Assembly: GCA_964511405.1 (NCBI GenBank)
Contig: CAZEFK010000071.1
Location: forward strand, 1 to 31,801
DNA length: 31,801 nucleotides
Direction: 5' to 3'
Origin: CAZEFK01 sp964511405
GTDB lineage: Bacteria; Pseudomonadota; Alphaproteobacteria; Elsterales; Elsteraceae
Part shown: piece by piece, positions 1 through 7,812 of the stretch
Layout: each line of letters starts with the position of its first letter
Numbering within the stretch: position 1 is the first letter of the stretch
Translations under genes and position numbers: made by a program
Notes under the pieces: generated by a model
Told to the model about the DNA's origin: nothing
What the model saw: the letters and a program-made list of their open reading frames with translations, nothing else
Databases searched by the model: none

Positions 1-1
1 G

Positions 2-1393
2 GCGGCCGTCGGCGTCGGCCGCGGCGACCGGGTCGGCCTGGTGCTGCCCAACGGGCCCGAGGCGGCGACGGCCTTCGTCGCGGTCGGCTCGGGCGCGACC
101 ACGGCGCCGCTCAACCCCGCCTACCGCGCCGAGGAGTTCGATTTCTACCTGGCCGACCTCGGCGCCAAGGCGGTGATCATCCTGGCCGGCATGGAGACGC
201 CGGCACGGACCGTGGCGGCGCAGCGCGGCATCCCGGTGCTGGCGCTGGCGCCCGACCCCGCCGCGATCGGCGCCTTCACGCTCCGGCCCGAGGACCGGCC
301 GGCGGGACCGCCGGTCGCGGCCGCGCCGGCCGGGCCCGACGACGTCGCCCTGGTGCTGCACACCTCGGGCACCACCTCGCGGCCGAAGATCGTGCCGCTG
401 GTCCAGGTCAACCTCGCGGCCTCGGCCCGGCACATCGGCACGACCCTGGGCCTGACGGCCGATGACGTCTGCCTGAACATCATGCCGCTGTTCCACATCC
501 ACGGCCTGATGGCGGCGGTGCTGTCGACCCTGGGCGCGGGCGCGTCGGTCGCCTGCTCGCCCGGCTTCAACGCCCTGAAGTTCTTCGCCTGGCTGGATGC
601 CGTCCGGCCGACCTGGTACACGGCCGTGCCGACCATGCACCAGGCGATCCTGGCGCGCGCCGAGCGCAATGCCGAGGTGGTGGCCAAGAGCCGCCTGCGC
701 TTCATCCGCTCGTCCTCGTCGTCGCTGCCGCCGCAGGTCATGCTGGCGTTGGAGGAGACCTTCCGGGCGCCGGTGATCGAGGCCTACGGCATGACCGAAG
801 CGGCGCACCAGATGGCGTCGAACCCGCTGCCGCCGCGTGCCCGCAAGCCCGGCTCGGTGGGCGTCGCCGCCGGTCCCGAGATCGCGATCATGGACGAGGC
901 CGGGGACCTGCTGCCCCGGGGCGGGATCGGCGAAGTGGTGATCCGCGGCCCCAACGTCACCCGCGGCTACGAGGCCAATCCCGAGGCCAATGCCAAAGCC
1001 TTCACCAACGGCTGGTTCCGCACCGGCGACCAGGGGACCCTCGATCCGGACGGCTACCTGCACCTGACCGGGCGGCTCAAGGAGCTGATCAACCGCGGCG
1101 GCGAGAAGATCAGCCCGCTGGAGGTCGATGTCGTGTTGATGGACCACCCGGCGGTCGCGCAGGTCGTGACCTTCGCCATGCCCCACGAGAAACTGGGCGA
1201 GGAGGTCGCGGCCGCGGTGGTGCTGCGCGAGGGCCACGAACTGACCGAGCGGACCCTGCGCGACTTCGCGGCCGAGCGCCTGGCCGACTTCAAGGTGCCG
1301 CGCCGGGTCCTGTTCCTGCCCGAGATCCCCAAGGGCGCAACCGGCAAGCTGCAGCGCATCGGCCTCGCCGCCAAGCTCGGCCTATCGGCGTGA
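2..1393 (+). CDS. Acyl-CoA synthetase, oxalate-CoA ligase-like (5' end outside window)
   Basis: AMP-dependent acyl-CoA ligase of the ANL superfamily: it would activate a carboxylic acid as an acyl-adenylate and transfer it to CoA in the cytoplasm. The reading frame is already open at base 2, so the N-terminus lies upstream and no start can be chosen. Visible motifs: the P-loop HTSGTTSRPK (from base 359), the WYTAVPTMHQ and FIRSSSSSLP segments, the adenylate motif EAYGMTEA, the hinge GRLKELINRGGEKISP and the C-terminal GATGKLQR with the expected catalytic lysine. From recall of the family, HTSGTTSRPK, TAVPTMHQ and SNPLPP resemble the fungal/plant oxalyl-CoA synthetases (Pcs60/AAE3) more than long-chain ligases. 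Substrate is therefore inferred as oxalate or another small acid. The reductase-like gene starts only 10 bases downstream, which suggests an operon. No formyl-CoA transferase or oxalyl-CoA decarboxylase is visible in the window. Confidence 0.93.
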   Translation, partial: AAVGVGRGDRVGLVLPNGPEAATAFVAVGSGATTAPLNPAYRAEEFDFYLADLGAKAVIILAGMETPARTVAAQRGIPVLALAPDPAAIGAFTLRPEDRPAGPPVAAAPAGPDDVALVLHTSGTTSRPKIVPLVQVNLAASARHIGTTLGLTADDVCLNIMPLFHIHGLMAAVLSTLGAGASVACSPGFNALKFFAWLDAVRPTWYTAVPTMHQAILARAERNAEVVAKSRLRFIRSSSSSLPPQVMLALEETFRAPVIEAYGMTEAAHQMASNPLPPRARKPGSVGVAAGPEIAIMDEAGDLLPRGGIGEVVIRGPNVTRGYEANPEANAKAFTNGWFRTGDQGTLDPDGYLHLTGRLKELINRGGEKISPLEVDVVLMDHPAVAQVVTFAMPHEKLGEEVAAAVVLREGHELTERTLRDFAAERLADFKVPRRVLFLPEIPKGATGKLQRIGLAAKLGLSA

Positions 1394-1403
1394 CGGTCCC
1401 GGC

Positions 1404-2390
1404 GTGAAGATCTGCGTCTTCGGCGCCGGCGCCATCGGCGGCTTCCTGGCCGCCCGGCTGGCGGCTGCGGAGGTCGCGGACGTCACGGTCGTCGCCCGCG
1501 GTCCGCACCTGGCGGCGATCCAGTCCGACGGCCTGACCCTGATGTCCGAGGGGCGCACCACGGTCCACCGGGTCGCTGCCACCGACGACCCGGCCCAGGC
1601 CGGGCCCCAGGACTATGTGGTGCTGACCCTCAAGGCGCACTCGCTGCCGCCGGCCGCCGACAGCCTGCAGCCGCTGCTCGGCCCCGACACCGCCCTGGTC
1701 GCCGCGATCAACGGCATCCCCTGGTGGTATTTCCACAAGCTGCCGGGACCGTTCGAGGACCGCCGGGTCGATAGCGTCGATCCCGGCGGCCGGGTCTGGG
1801 AGCGGCTGCACCCATCCCGCGTGATCGGCGCCATCGTCTATCCCGCCGCCGAAGTGCCGCGACCCGGCGTCGTCGAGCACGGCTACGGCGACCGCTTCAG
1901 CCTGGGCGAGCCCGATGGCAGCCGCAGCGAGCGCATCAGGCGCCTGTCCGAGGCGCTGATCAAGGCCGGCCTCAAGGCGCCGGTGCGGCCCCGGATCCGC
2001 GACGAGCTGTGGGTCAAGCTGTGGGGCAACCTGGCCTTCAACCCGATCAGCGCGCTGACCGGCGCCCATCTGGACGTGCTGCTGGCCGACCCCGGCACCC
2101 ACGCGCTCGCCCGCGCCATGATGGTCGAGGGCCAGGCGGTGGCCGAGGCGCTGGGCATCACGTTCGCGATCGACGTCGACAAGCGCCTGGCCGGCGGCGC
2201 CGAGGTCGGCCACCACAAGACGTCGATGCTGCAGGACCTGGAGCGCGGCCGGCCGATGGAGATCGAGGCCCTCTTGGGCTCGGTGGTGGAGCTCGCGGGT
2301 TGGGTCGAGGTGCCGGTGCCGACCTGCGGGGCAATACTGGCCCTGGTCCGCCAGCGGGCGCGGCTGGCGGGGTGCTATCCTCAACCGTGA
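1404..2390 (+). CDS. Ketopantoate reductase family protein (ApbA/PanE)
   Basis: NAD(P)H-dependent 2-oxoacid reductase of the 2-dehydropantoate 2-reductase family, 328 residues; the family is usually about 290-320. The N-terminal Rossmann motif GAGAIGG is at residues 7-13. A KAHSLP segment around residue 80 corresponds to the nucleotide-side lysine region. The all-alpha C-terminal domain carries the family signature KLWGNLAFNPISALTG, with K205 in the position of the catalytic lysine. The start is GTG at 1404, ten bases after the ligase stop, with only a weak ribosome-binding site; translational coupling is plausible. True PanE makes pantoate for CoA synthesis, but alphaproteobacteria carry many paralogues of unknown substrate. 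Placement next to an acyl-CoA ligase rather than panB/panC argues for such a paralogue. Family assignment is firm; the exact reaction is not. Confidence 0.9.
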   Translation: MKICVFGAGAIGGFLAARLAAAEVADVTVVARGPHLAAIQSDGLTLMSEGRTTVHRVAATDDPAQAGPQDYVVLTLKAHSLPPAADSLQPLLGPDTALVAAINGIPWWYFHKLPGPFEDRRVDSVDPGGRVWERLHPSRVIGAIVYPAAEVPRPGVVEHGYGDRFSLGEPDGSRSERIRRLSEALIKAGLKAPVRPRIRDELWVKLWGNLAFNPISALTGAHLDVLLADPGTHALARAMMVEGQAVAEALGITFAIDVDKRLAGGAEVGHHKTSMLQDLERGRPMEIEALLGSVVELAGWVEVPVPTCGAILALVRQRARLAGCYPQP

Positions 2391-2436
2391 TCAATCCGCT
2401 ATCCTGCTGCTCAAAAGACGGACCGGGGAGAATCGG

Positions 2437-2670
2437 ATGAGCGACGTCGACGAGCTGGCGGAAGCCGCGATCCGCGCTGCGCTTACCGAGATGGCGGCGC
2501 GCGGCGAGGCGCTCGCGCTCGACGACGTGATCGTCGAGGCTCGCCACAAGCTGGCCAAGACCGCGGCGGGGTCGAGCATGGAGCTACGCAACCGCATCCT
2601 CGAGGCCGGCCAGGCCATGGAGGCGCGCGGCGCCCTGCTGATCGACGACGACGTCGTCAGTCTGGCGTAG
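2437..2670 (+). CDS. Small protein of unknown function (77 aa)
   Basis: I do not recognise a family. The product is 77 residues, acidic and alanine-rich, predicted soluble and mostly helical, with no cysteines, signal peptide or membrane segment. A GGGGAGA Shine-Dalgarno sequence ends about 6 bases before the ATG, and codon use matches the neighbours, so it looks like a real gene. It starts 46 bases after the reductase and ends six bases before the convergent MFS gene stop. The short spacer contains GCTATCCT twice (in the reductase 3' end and at about 2397), possibly a promoter element, but I cannot support a full promoter. Confidence 0.7.
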   Translation: MSDVDELAEAAIRAALTEMAARGEALALDDVIVEARHKLAKTAAGSSMELRNRILEAGQAMEARGALLIDDDVVSLA

Positions 2671-2676
2671 GGCGGT

Positions 2677-4110
2677 TCAATCCCCCGCCGCGGCCTGGTC
2701 GCGCGCGGCCGGGGCATGATGGCCGCTGACCTCGGCGCCGGCGTCGGGCACCAGGGTGGCGTAGCTGCGCACCGACACCAGGCTGATCAAGCCGACGATC
2801 ACGAAGGCGAGCGTGAAGTCGCCCGGGAGCAGATGTGCCGCGTCGCCGCCGCGCCAGCCGGCGATGGCGCCCAGGGTCACCGCGGCGATGCCGACGCCGG
2901 TGCCCAGCGAGGCCTGCTGCATCATGCTGTAGAAGCTGGTGGCGGCGCTCATGCGCGGGCTCGGCACGTCGGCGAAGGCCACGGTGTTGAGCGCGGTGAA
3001 CTGCAGGGTCCGGAAGAAGCCGCCGGCGAGCAGCACCGCCAGCATCACCCAGGCCGGGGTCGACGGGCTGAACAGCCCCATGGCCGCCAGCGACGCCGCG
3101 CTGATCGCGCCGTTGGCGATCAGCACCGGCCGGAAGCCCCAGCGCTTCAGCACCGGCCCGGTGGTCAGCCGCATCGCCAGGGCGCCGATCGCCGCGGTGA
3201 AGGTCATCATGCCCGACGCGAACGCGCTTTCGCCGAACCCCACCTGCAGCATCAGCGGCAGCAGGAAGGGCACGGCGCCGACCCCGAAGCGGAACCACAC
3301 GCCGCCCCAGAAGGTGACGTTGAAGGTCGGGATCCGCAGCAGGCTGAGGTCCAGGAGCGGCGCCGGATGGCGCCGGCTGTGGCGGATGGCGAGCCAGCCG
3401 AACAGGCCGCCGATCACGAACAGCGCCACCAGGATCGGCCCGCGCGCGGCGCCCCGGGAGAACAGCTCGAAGCCGTAGAGCAGGCTCGGCAGCGCCACGG
3501 CGGTCAGGGCAAAGCCCTTGGCGTCGAGCGGCGGCACGTCCTCTTCCCGGTGGTTCTCGATGAACTTCGAGACCAGGATGAAGCCCAGGATGCCGAAGGG
3601 CAGGTTCAGGAAGAAGATCCAGCGCCACGACAGATAGGTCGTGATCAGGCCGCCCACCGGCGGGCCCAGCAGCGGCCCGATCTGGGCCGGGATGGTCAGG
3701 TACGCCATCGCGCGCAGCAGATCGCACTTGGCGACCGTGCGCAGCAGCACCAGGCGGCCGACCGGCACCATCATCGAGCCGCCCAGGCCTTGCAGGATGC
3801 GGGCGACCGCCAGCTCCGGCACATTGTTGCACAGGCCCGACAGCATCGATCCGGCGGTGAACACCAGGATCGCCAGGCGGAACACGGTGCGCGCCCCGAA
3901 GCGGTCGGCGACCCAGCCGCTGACCGGGATGAACACCGCCAGGCTCATCAGGTAGGCCGTGATGCCCAGGCTGAGCTGCAGCGGGTCGGCGCCGAAGGAC
4001 TTGGCCATGGCCGGCAGCGCCGTCGCGATGACGTTGCTGTCCAGGCCGTCCATCAGCAGGGCGCAGGCGACGATCAGCGAGACGAGCGTAGATCGGGTCA
4101 GCAGCGGCAT
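2677..4110 (-). CDS. MFS drug:H+ exporter, DHA2 (EmrB/QacA) type
   Basis: Inner-membrane proton-coupled multidrug exporter of the major facilitator superfamily, 477 residues, about 14 hydrophobic segments as in the DHA2 group. Helix 1 carries LMDGLDSNVIATALP, a variant of the DHA2 motif LDxTIVNVALP. Motif A appears as GWVADRFGARTVFR after helix 2, and the antiporter motif C as IGPLLGPPVGG in helix 5, followed by SWRWIFFLNLPFG, typical of this family. The open frame extends to 4200, but the extra 30 residues are polar and cysteine-containing with no membrane character. I place the start at the ATG at 4110 (MPLLTRSTLV), just before helix 1. No adaptor (EmrA) gene is adjacent. It is divergent from the paralogous membrane-protein pair at 4336. 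Substrate cannot be predicted. Confidence 0.92.
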   Translation of the reverse strand: MPLLTRSTLVSLIVACALLMDGLDSNVIATALPAMAKSFGADPLQLSLGITAYLMSLAVFIPVSGWVADRFGARTVFRLAILVFTAGSMLSGLCNNVPELAVARILQGLGGSMMVPVGRLVLLRTVAKCDLLRAMAYLTIPAQIGPLLGPPVGGLITTYLSWRWIFFLNLPFGILGFILVSKFIENHREEDVPPLDAKGFALTAVALPSLLYGFELFSRGAARGPILVALFVIGGLFGWLAIRHSRRHPAPLLDLSLLRIPTFNVTFWGGVWFRFGVGAVPFLLPLMLQVGFGESAFASGMMTFTAAIGALAMRLTTGPVLKRWGFRPVLIANGAISAASLAAMGLFSPSTPAWVMLAVLLAGGFFRTLQFTALNTVAFADVPSPRMSAATSFYSMMQQASLGTGVGIAAVTLGAIAGWRGGDAAHLLPGDFTLAFVIVGLISLVSVRSYATLVPDAGAEVSGHHAPAARDQAAAGD

Positions 4111-4249
4111 TCCGTTAGGTCCGGGGCAGCCAGGGGCCGAACCGGCAAGGTCGGAACCTCGTCGAATCCAACATTTGTCATCGTGAGCCGGTCGCCGCAT
4201 GCCGACAAACGCGACCCCCGCATGGCTGGGTTGCGCCTCGCACGCGAGC

Positions 4250-4289
4250 TGTGAGCGAGATCACGCCCCCATCCATGGGTTGTGAGCGA
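4250..4289 (+). promoter_or_regulatory. Direct repeat TGTGAGCGA x2, candidate regulator site
   Basis: TGTGAGCGA occurs at 4250-4258 and again at 4281-4289, 31 bases apart (about three helical turns). It lies in the divergent spacer between the MFS exporter and the first of the membrane-protein pair, and the second copy overlaps the candidate -35 box. A regulator site is an inference only. Confidence 0.25.
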
Positions 4290-4308
4290 CCGGGCCGCGA
4301 ATTATTGT
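4280..4308 (+). promoter_or_regulatory. Candidate sigma-70-like promoter for the 4336 gene
   Basis: TTGTGA at 4280-4285, a 17-base spacer and TATTGT at 4303-4308 sit 27 bases before the chosen ATG. The -10 region lies in a locally AT-rich patch of an otherwise GC-rich spacer. A GTG at 4282 extends the frame, but it would lie inside this -35 box and lacks a ribosome-binding site. Confidence 0.4.
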
Positions 4309-4335
4309 CTTAAGGCAAAATGCTGCGAGAGGACG

Positions 4336-5061
4336 ATGACCGCGCTGGCCGAAGCAGCCCTGATCGGGCAAACCTTCCGGATCGGGGATATTGTTCGGCG
4401 GTCGGCGTCCCTCTTCGGCCGGCGCTTCGTTCTTTTCGCGATCCTCGCAGCGCTCGCCGCCGCGCCCGAGTTGATCCTGACCCCGTCGACCCTGTCCGAG
4501 TCGGCGCGCTCGCTGGTCGAAGTCCTGGCTGGATTTATATTGGGCCCCCTGACCCAGGCCGCCGCCGTCGATGCCACGATCCAGGAATCGCGCGGTGGCG
4601 GGGCCACCCTCGGCGGCGCGATCGCCCGCGCCTGGGCGCGGTTCGCCCCAACCGTCACCACATCCCTCTGCACCGGCTTCGCCGTCATCTTCGGCGCCGT
4701 CCTGCTGATCGTGCCGGGTGTGATCGCGTTGACCATGTTCTACGTCGCCGTTCCTGTCTGCGTCATGGAGGAGCGCCGAGCGATTGCCAGCCTGAAGCGC
4801 AGCGCCGCGCTGACCAAAGGGCAGCGCTGGCGCCTGCTCGCGCTTGGCCTGCTGGTCATCGGCGGCGGCGTCCTCGCCGGCGCAGTGCTCATAGCGCCGG
4901 TGACGCTGGCATTGGGCGCGCTGCCATCGGCCATAGCACAGGCTGCCGTCAACGAGCTCCTGGCGATGTTCCTGACCATCGTGGCCGCTCTCGCCTATGA
5001 GGATCTGCGCGTTCTCAAGGATGGTGTCGATGCGCACCGGATTTCGGCCATATTCGATTGA
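4336..5061 (+). CDS. Multipass membrane protein, paralogue A (YciC/GPDPase-membrane-domain-like)
   Basis: Predicted integral inner-membrane protein of 241 residues with about five to six hydrophobic stretches. The central block VCVMEERRAIASLKRSAALTKGQRW fits the SLKRSxxLTKGxRW signature that I associate with YciC-like / glycerophosphodiesterase membrane-domain proteins; the function of these is poorly defined. The ATG at 4336 is preceded by GAGAGGACG. The longer frame from GTG 4282 adds 18 polar, cysteine-rich residues and is rejected. The next gene (5217) encodes a protein of exactly the same length with the same signature and the same C-terminal pattern AYxDLRVLKDG-D-RIxAxFD, so the two are tandem duplicates. 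GC is slightly lower than in the second copy. Confidence 0.82.
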   Translation: MTALAEAALIGQTFRIGDIVRRSASLFGRRFVLFAILAALAAAPELILTPSTLSESARSLVEVLAGFILGPLTQAAAVDATIQESRGGGATLGGAIARAWARFAPTVTTSLCTGFAVIFGAVLLIVPGVIALTMFYVAVPVCVMEERRAIASLKRSAALTKGQRWRLLALGLLVIGGGVLAGAVLIAPVTLALGALPSAIAQAAVNELLAMFLTIVAALAYEDLRVLKDGVDAHRISAIFD

Positions 5062-5153
5062 TCCGCAAAAGCTCGCACCGGTGCGCCCGATCACGGCCAA
5101 TTGCATGACTTGCTCGGCCCGCCGTCCCCCGGTACTCTCGCCCCGGAAATCTA

Positions 5154-5184
5154 ACAAAAGATAAATATATCTAGTCACTTTTGT
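5154..5184 (+). promoter_or_regulatory. AT-rich island with nested inverted repeats upstream of paralogue B
   Basis: ACAAAAG (5154-5160) and CTTTTGT (5178-5184) are perfect 7-base inverted arms around a 17-base AT-rich core. A second inverted repeat, AGATA (5159-5163) / TATCT (5168-5172), lies inside with a different centre. The spacer between the two paralogues is otherwise GC-rich, so this 30-base island probably holds the promoter and/or an operator of the second gene. No clear -35/-10 pair can be fixed. Confidence 0.4.
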
Positions 5185-5216
5185 CTTGGGTAGATCCAAC
5201 CAATGCGGGGGCAGTA

Positions 5217-5942
5217 ATGACTGACGCGGCGTTCGGAAGCGTTCCCCAAGGCGGATTCGAGTTCCGCATCGGCCGGTTGTTCCGGCAATCCTACACTGTC
5301 TATTCCCATCAGCTCCCAGTCTTCCTGGCGCTCGGCGTGCTGCCGGCGCTGCCCAACCTGCTGTTGGGGACCGCCAGCGGGCCGGCCGCCTGGCTGGTGC
5401 TGATGGTGCTGAGCCTGATCCTGACCGCGATCGCACAGGCGGCGCTGGTCCAGGCCGCGGTTCAGGACATGCGCCGGCAGCCGGTCGGCCTGGGCGAGTC
5501 GGTCACCAAGGGCCTGGCGCGGTTGATGCCGGTGATCGGCACGGCCATCTGCGTCGGCATCTCGGTCGGCATCGGCTTCGTGCTGCTGTTCGTGCCCGGG
5601 CTGATCGTGATGACCATGGTGTTCGTGGCGCTCCCGGTCTGCGTCGTCGAGCGGCTGGGGCCGGTCGCCAGCCTGAAGCGCAGCGCGGCGCTGACCAAAG
5701 GCCATCGCTGGGCGGTGTTCGGCGTCTTCCTGGTTATCGTCGTGGCCTCGATCATCGGCAACGTGCTGGTGAGCGCCGTCCTGGGCCTGGCGCTGGGGCC
5801 GCTGGTGGCGCGCCTCGGCCTGTTCGCCTGGACCGCGGTGATCTCGTCGTTCAACGCCGTGGTCGTGATCGTCGCCTATCACGACCTGCGCGTGCTGAAG
5901 GACGGCATGGACATCGACCGCATCGCGGCCGTGTTCGACTGA
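5217..5942 (+). CDS. Multipass membrane protein, paralogue B (YciC/GPDPase-membrane-domain-like)
   Basis: Second member of the tandem pair: 241 residues, several membrane segments, and the signature VCVVERLGPVASLKRSAALTKGHRW. It ends AYHDLRVLKDGMDIDRIAAVFD-like, matching paralogue A almost position for position. The start is the ATG at 5217 with GGGGG seven bases upstream; a TTG at 5181 would extend the frame through the AT-rich promoter-like island and is unlikely. The first 20 residues are polar and cytosolic, before the first hydrophobic segment at about residue 35. It has its own AT-rich upstream region, so it may be transcribed separately from A. Function unknown; general membrane or lipid-related roles are only inferred from the family. 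Confidence 0.84.
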   Translation: MTDAAFGSVPQGGFEFRIGRLFRQSYTVYSHQLPVFLALGVLPALPNLLLGTASGPAAWLVLMVLSLILTAIAQAALVQAAVQDMRRQPVGLGESVTKGLARLMPVIGTAICVGISVGIGFVLLFVPGLIVMTMVFVALPVCVVERLGPVASLKRSAALTKGHRWAVFGVFLVIVVASIIGNVLVSAVLGLALGPLVARLGLFAWTAVISSFNAVVVIVAYHDLRVLKDGMDIDRIAAVFD

Positions 5943-5954
5943 CCGTCCGGTCAG
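5939..5954. terminator. Stop-to-stop palindrome between convergent genes
   Basis: CTGACCG-TC-CGGTCAG is a perfect 7-base-arm inverted repeat. It contains the TGA of paralogue B (5940-5942) on the plus strand and the TGA of the RDD gene (5951-5953) on the minus strand. It could act as a compact bidirectional terminator, though no T-tract follows. A closely similar palindrome joins another convergent pair at 18842. Confidence 0.45.
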
Positions 5955-6811
5955 CGCGCCGCATGCTTGTCGGCGCGCGCCTTGCCGAACAGCTGGGCGC
6001 GCTCCAGCGTGGCGCGCTGGGCGGCGTAGAAGTCGTGGAGGAAGCGGTCGGTGTCGGCCTCGGCGACCGGCGCCGGCCAGTCGATCTTGCGGCAGATCGC
6101 CTGGCACACCTCGCGCCGGGCGCGCACGGTGTCGGCGCCGTCGGGCGCGCGCAGCAGCTGCTCCAGCACCTGCAGCTCGTAGGTGCCGTAAGCCGCGAGC
6201 TGCGGCGCGGTGAAGGCGAAGGCCACGGCACGGTCGGCCAGATCGGCCGCCAACCGGCGCTTGGGCAGCACGATGACCATGGTCCCGGCGATCAGGTCGC
6301 CGCCGCGCAGGCGCTGGCGGTTGACCAGCGGCAGCGCCGCGAAGGCCAGCAGCCAGGCAAGCAGCAGAAGGGAGTCCCAGGTGGTCTTGGCCGCTGCCGA
6401 CAGCAGCAGCCCGAGCGGCAGGAACGCCTCCATCTCGCGCGTGAGGTTGCGCGCGATCACGGCGCCCGGCAGCAGCGGCCCGCCGCGCCGATCGACCACG
6501 CGCAGCCCCAGCAGCCGCTTGCCCGGCGTCGCCGCGCGGGCGCCGAGTTCGAACCGGATGAAATAGAGGGTCCGGAACAGCGTGCCGGTGAACAGCACCA
6601 CCGCGACCGCCGCGGCACCGCCGATGCCCTTGAGCAGCAGCAGGATCAGCAGGATGTCGACCAGCAGCGTCGCGCCCAGCCAGATGAGCAGGTCGAGCAG
6701 GAACGCCGCGGCGCGCTCGCCGACCGTGGCCAGCTCGATCGGCAGCGGCACCCCCTCGGGCGTGACCAGCACGTGCCCGCGCCGCCCGGCGGCCTCCGAT
6801 GCCGCCGTCAT
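5951..6811 (-). CDS. RDD-family membrane protein with C-terminal cytosolic extension
   Basis: Last gene of the six-gene minus-strand operon; 286 residues. The RDD domain covers about residues 25-180: the family motif is seen as ERAAAFLLDLLIW in helix 1, then a second hydrophobic block LVDILLILLLLKG, TLYFIRFEL, the ATPGKRLLGLRVV segment and a final helix pair before NRQRLRGGDLIAGTMVI. The remaining 100 residues are soluble and helical (QLAAYGTYELQVLEQLLR onward), a tail I associate with RDD proteins encoded beside MoxR/DUF58 genes. The ATG at 6811 overlaps the TGA of the SpoIIM-like gene by four bases (ATGA), implying coupling. Function of RDD domains is not settled; transport or ion-related roles have been suggested. 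It converges on paralogue B with an eight-base gap. Confidence 0.88.
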   Translation of the reverse strand: MTAASEAAGRRGHVLVTPEGVPLPIELATVGERAAAFLLDLLIWLGATLLVDILLILLLLKGIGGAAAVAVVLFTGTLFRTLYFIRFELGARAATPGKRLLGLRVVDRRGGPLLPGAVIARNLTREMEAFLPLGLLLSAAAKTTWDSLLLLAWLLAFAALPLVNRQRLRGGDLIAGTMVIVLPKRRLAADLADRAVAFAFTAPQLAAYGTYELQVLEQLLRAPDGADTVRARREVCQAICRKIDWPAPVAEADTDRFLHDFYAAQRATLERAQLFGKARADKHAAR

Positions 6812-7812
6812 CGCCGCCCGGCCCGCAGCATGTAGCCCAGCCACAGCGCGCCCGTGGCACCGCCGATGGCGAAGCGCAGACCGGTGCTCTGCACCAGTTG
6901 GCGGAAGCCGCCCTCCAGGATCGCCGCGACCAGGAACATCAGGACCGCGCCGGCGGCGATCCGGGTTGCGGTGCGGCCGTGGATGGCCAGGCTTTCGAGC
7001 CGGCCATGGCGGCCCGGGAACAGGGCGGCGTCGGCCAGCACCAGCCCGGCCGCGCCGCACAGCACGATCGCCGAAAGCTCGGTCACGCCATGGATCGATA
7101 CCCAGCCCAGGAAGTCCATGGCCAGGCCGCGATCGGCATGGAGGGCCAGGAACGCGCCCAGGATCAGGCCCTGGTAGGCCAGCAGCAGCACCGTCGGAAC
7201 CCCCGCGGCGAGGCCGAGGCTGAAGGTCAGGATGCCGATCACCGTGTTGTGCGAGAACAGGAAGTTGGCCAGCAGCACGAAAGCCTGGGCGAAGCCGGGC
7301 CAGGGCGCAAAGATCTCGCCGGCGAGCAGCTCGCCCCGGCTGCTGGCCGCGCTGCGGCCGCCGGCCAAGCCGCCCGGCACCAGGGCGTCGAACCAGTCGA
7401 GATCGCCCGCGACCAGCAGGTAGCCGGCGATGCCGCCCACGCCCAGCGCCGCGGCCGCGACCAGGATGTGCCAGCCGGCGGCGCGCACGGCTTGCGGAAA
7501 GCCGCGGGTCAGGAAGCCGACGCATTCGGACCAGAGGCCGGCGCGCGGGCCGTAGACCACCAGGAACCCGCGCAGGGTCAGGTTCTCCAGATACAGCAGC
7601 AGGTTGCGGTCGAGCGCGATGGCCCGGGCCACCGACAGCGACGACGCCGCCGCGCGGTAGAGCAGCGGCAGCCGCTCCAGCTCGTCGGTGGACAAGGCCT
7701 TGATGCCGTGGCGCTCGGCCCGCTCGACCAGCGCCTCCAGCTCGCGCCAGCCGGCCTCGCGCCCGGCGCGGAAATCGCGGCTCTTCAGGACGAGCGTCGG
7801 ACCGGGGGTCAC
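6808..7812 (-). CDS. SpoIIM-like (stage II sporulation protein M / DUF95) membrane protein
   Basis: 334-residue inner-membrane protein with a roughly 100-residue cytosolic helical N-terminus (LVLKSRDFRAGREAGWRELE...) and then about six hydrophobic segments. SpoIIM-family hallmarks are NFLFSHNTVIGILTFSLGLAAGVPTVLLL and the HGVTELSAIVLCGAAGL motif, the conserved H-G-x-x-E-L core. The organism is not a spore former as far as the window shows; this family is widespread outside Firmicutes inside MoxR/DUF58 operons. The frame is open to 7890. I choose GTG 7812 because it overlaps the DUF58 stop as GTGA, in line with the other junctions of the operon, and because the extra 26 residues are proline-rich and uninformative. 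Confidence 0.88.
   Translation of the reverse strand: MTPGPTLVLKSRDFRAGREAGWRELEALVERAERHGIKALSTDELERLPLLYRAAASSLSVARAIALDRNLLLYLENLTLRGFLVVYGPRAGLWSECVGFLTRGFPQAVRAAGWHILVAAAALGVGGIAGYLLVAGDLDWFDALVPGGLAGGRSAASSRGELLAGEIFAPWPGFAQAFVLLANFLFSHNTVIGILTFSLGLAAGVPTVLLLAYQGLILGAFLALHADRGLAMDFLGWVSIHGVTELSAIVLCGAAGLVLADAALFPGRHGRLESLAIHGRTATRIAAGAVLMFLVAAILEGGFRQLVQSTGLRFAIGGATGALWLGYMLRAGRR

Noticed and set aside
2716..4254. 512-codon plus-strand frame opposite the MFS exporter
   Set aside because: The composition is repetitive and Arg/Gln/His-rich with no domain; the minus strand has a complete 14-helix transporter.
5951..7525. 524-codon minus-strand frame as one large RDD fusion protein
   Set aside because: Only the last 286 codons encode the RDD protein. 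The upstream part is a shadow of the SpoIIM-like gene, and an ATGA overlap marks the real start at 6811.
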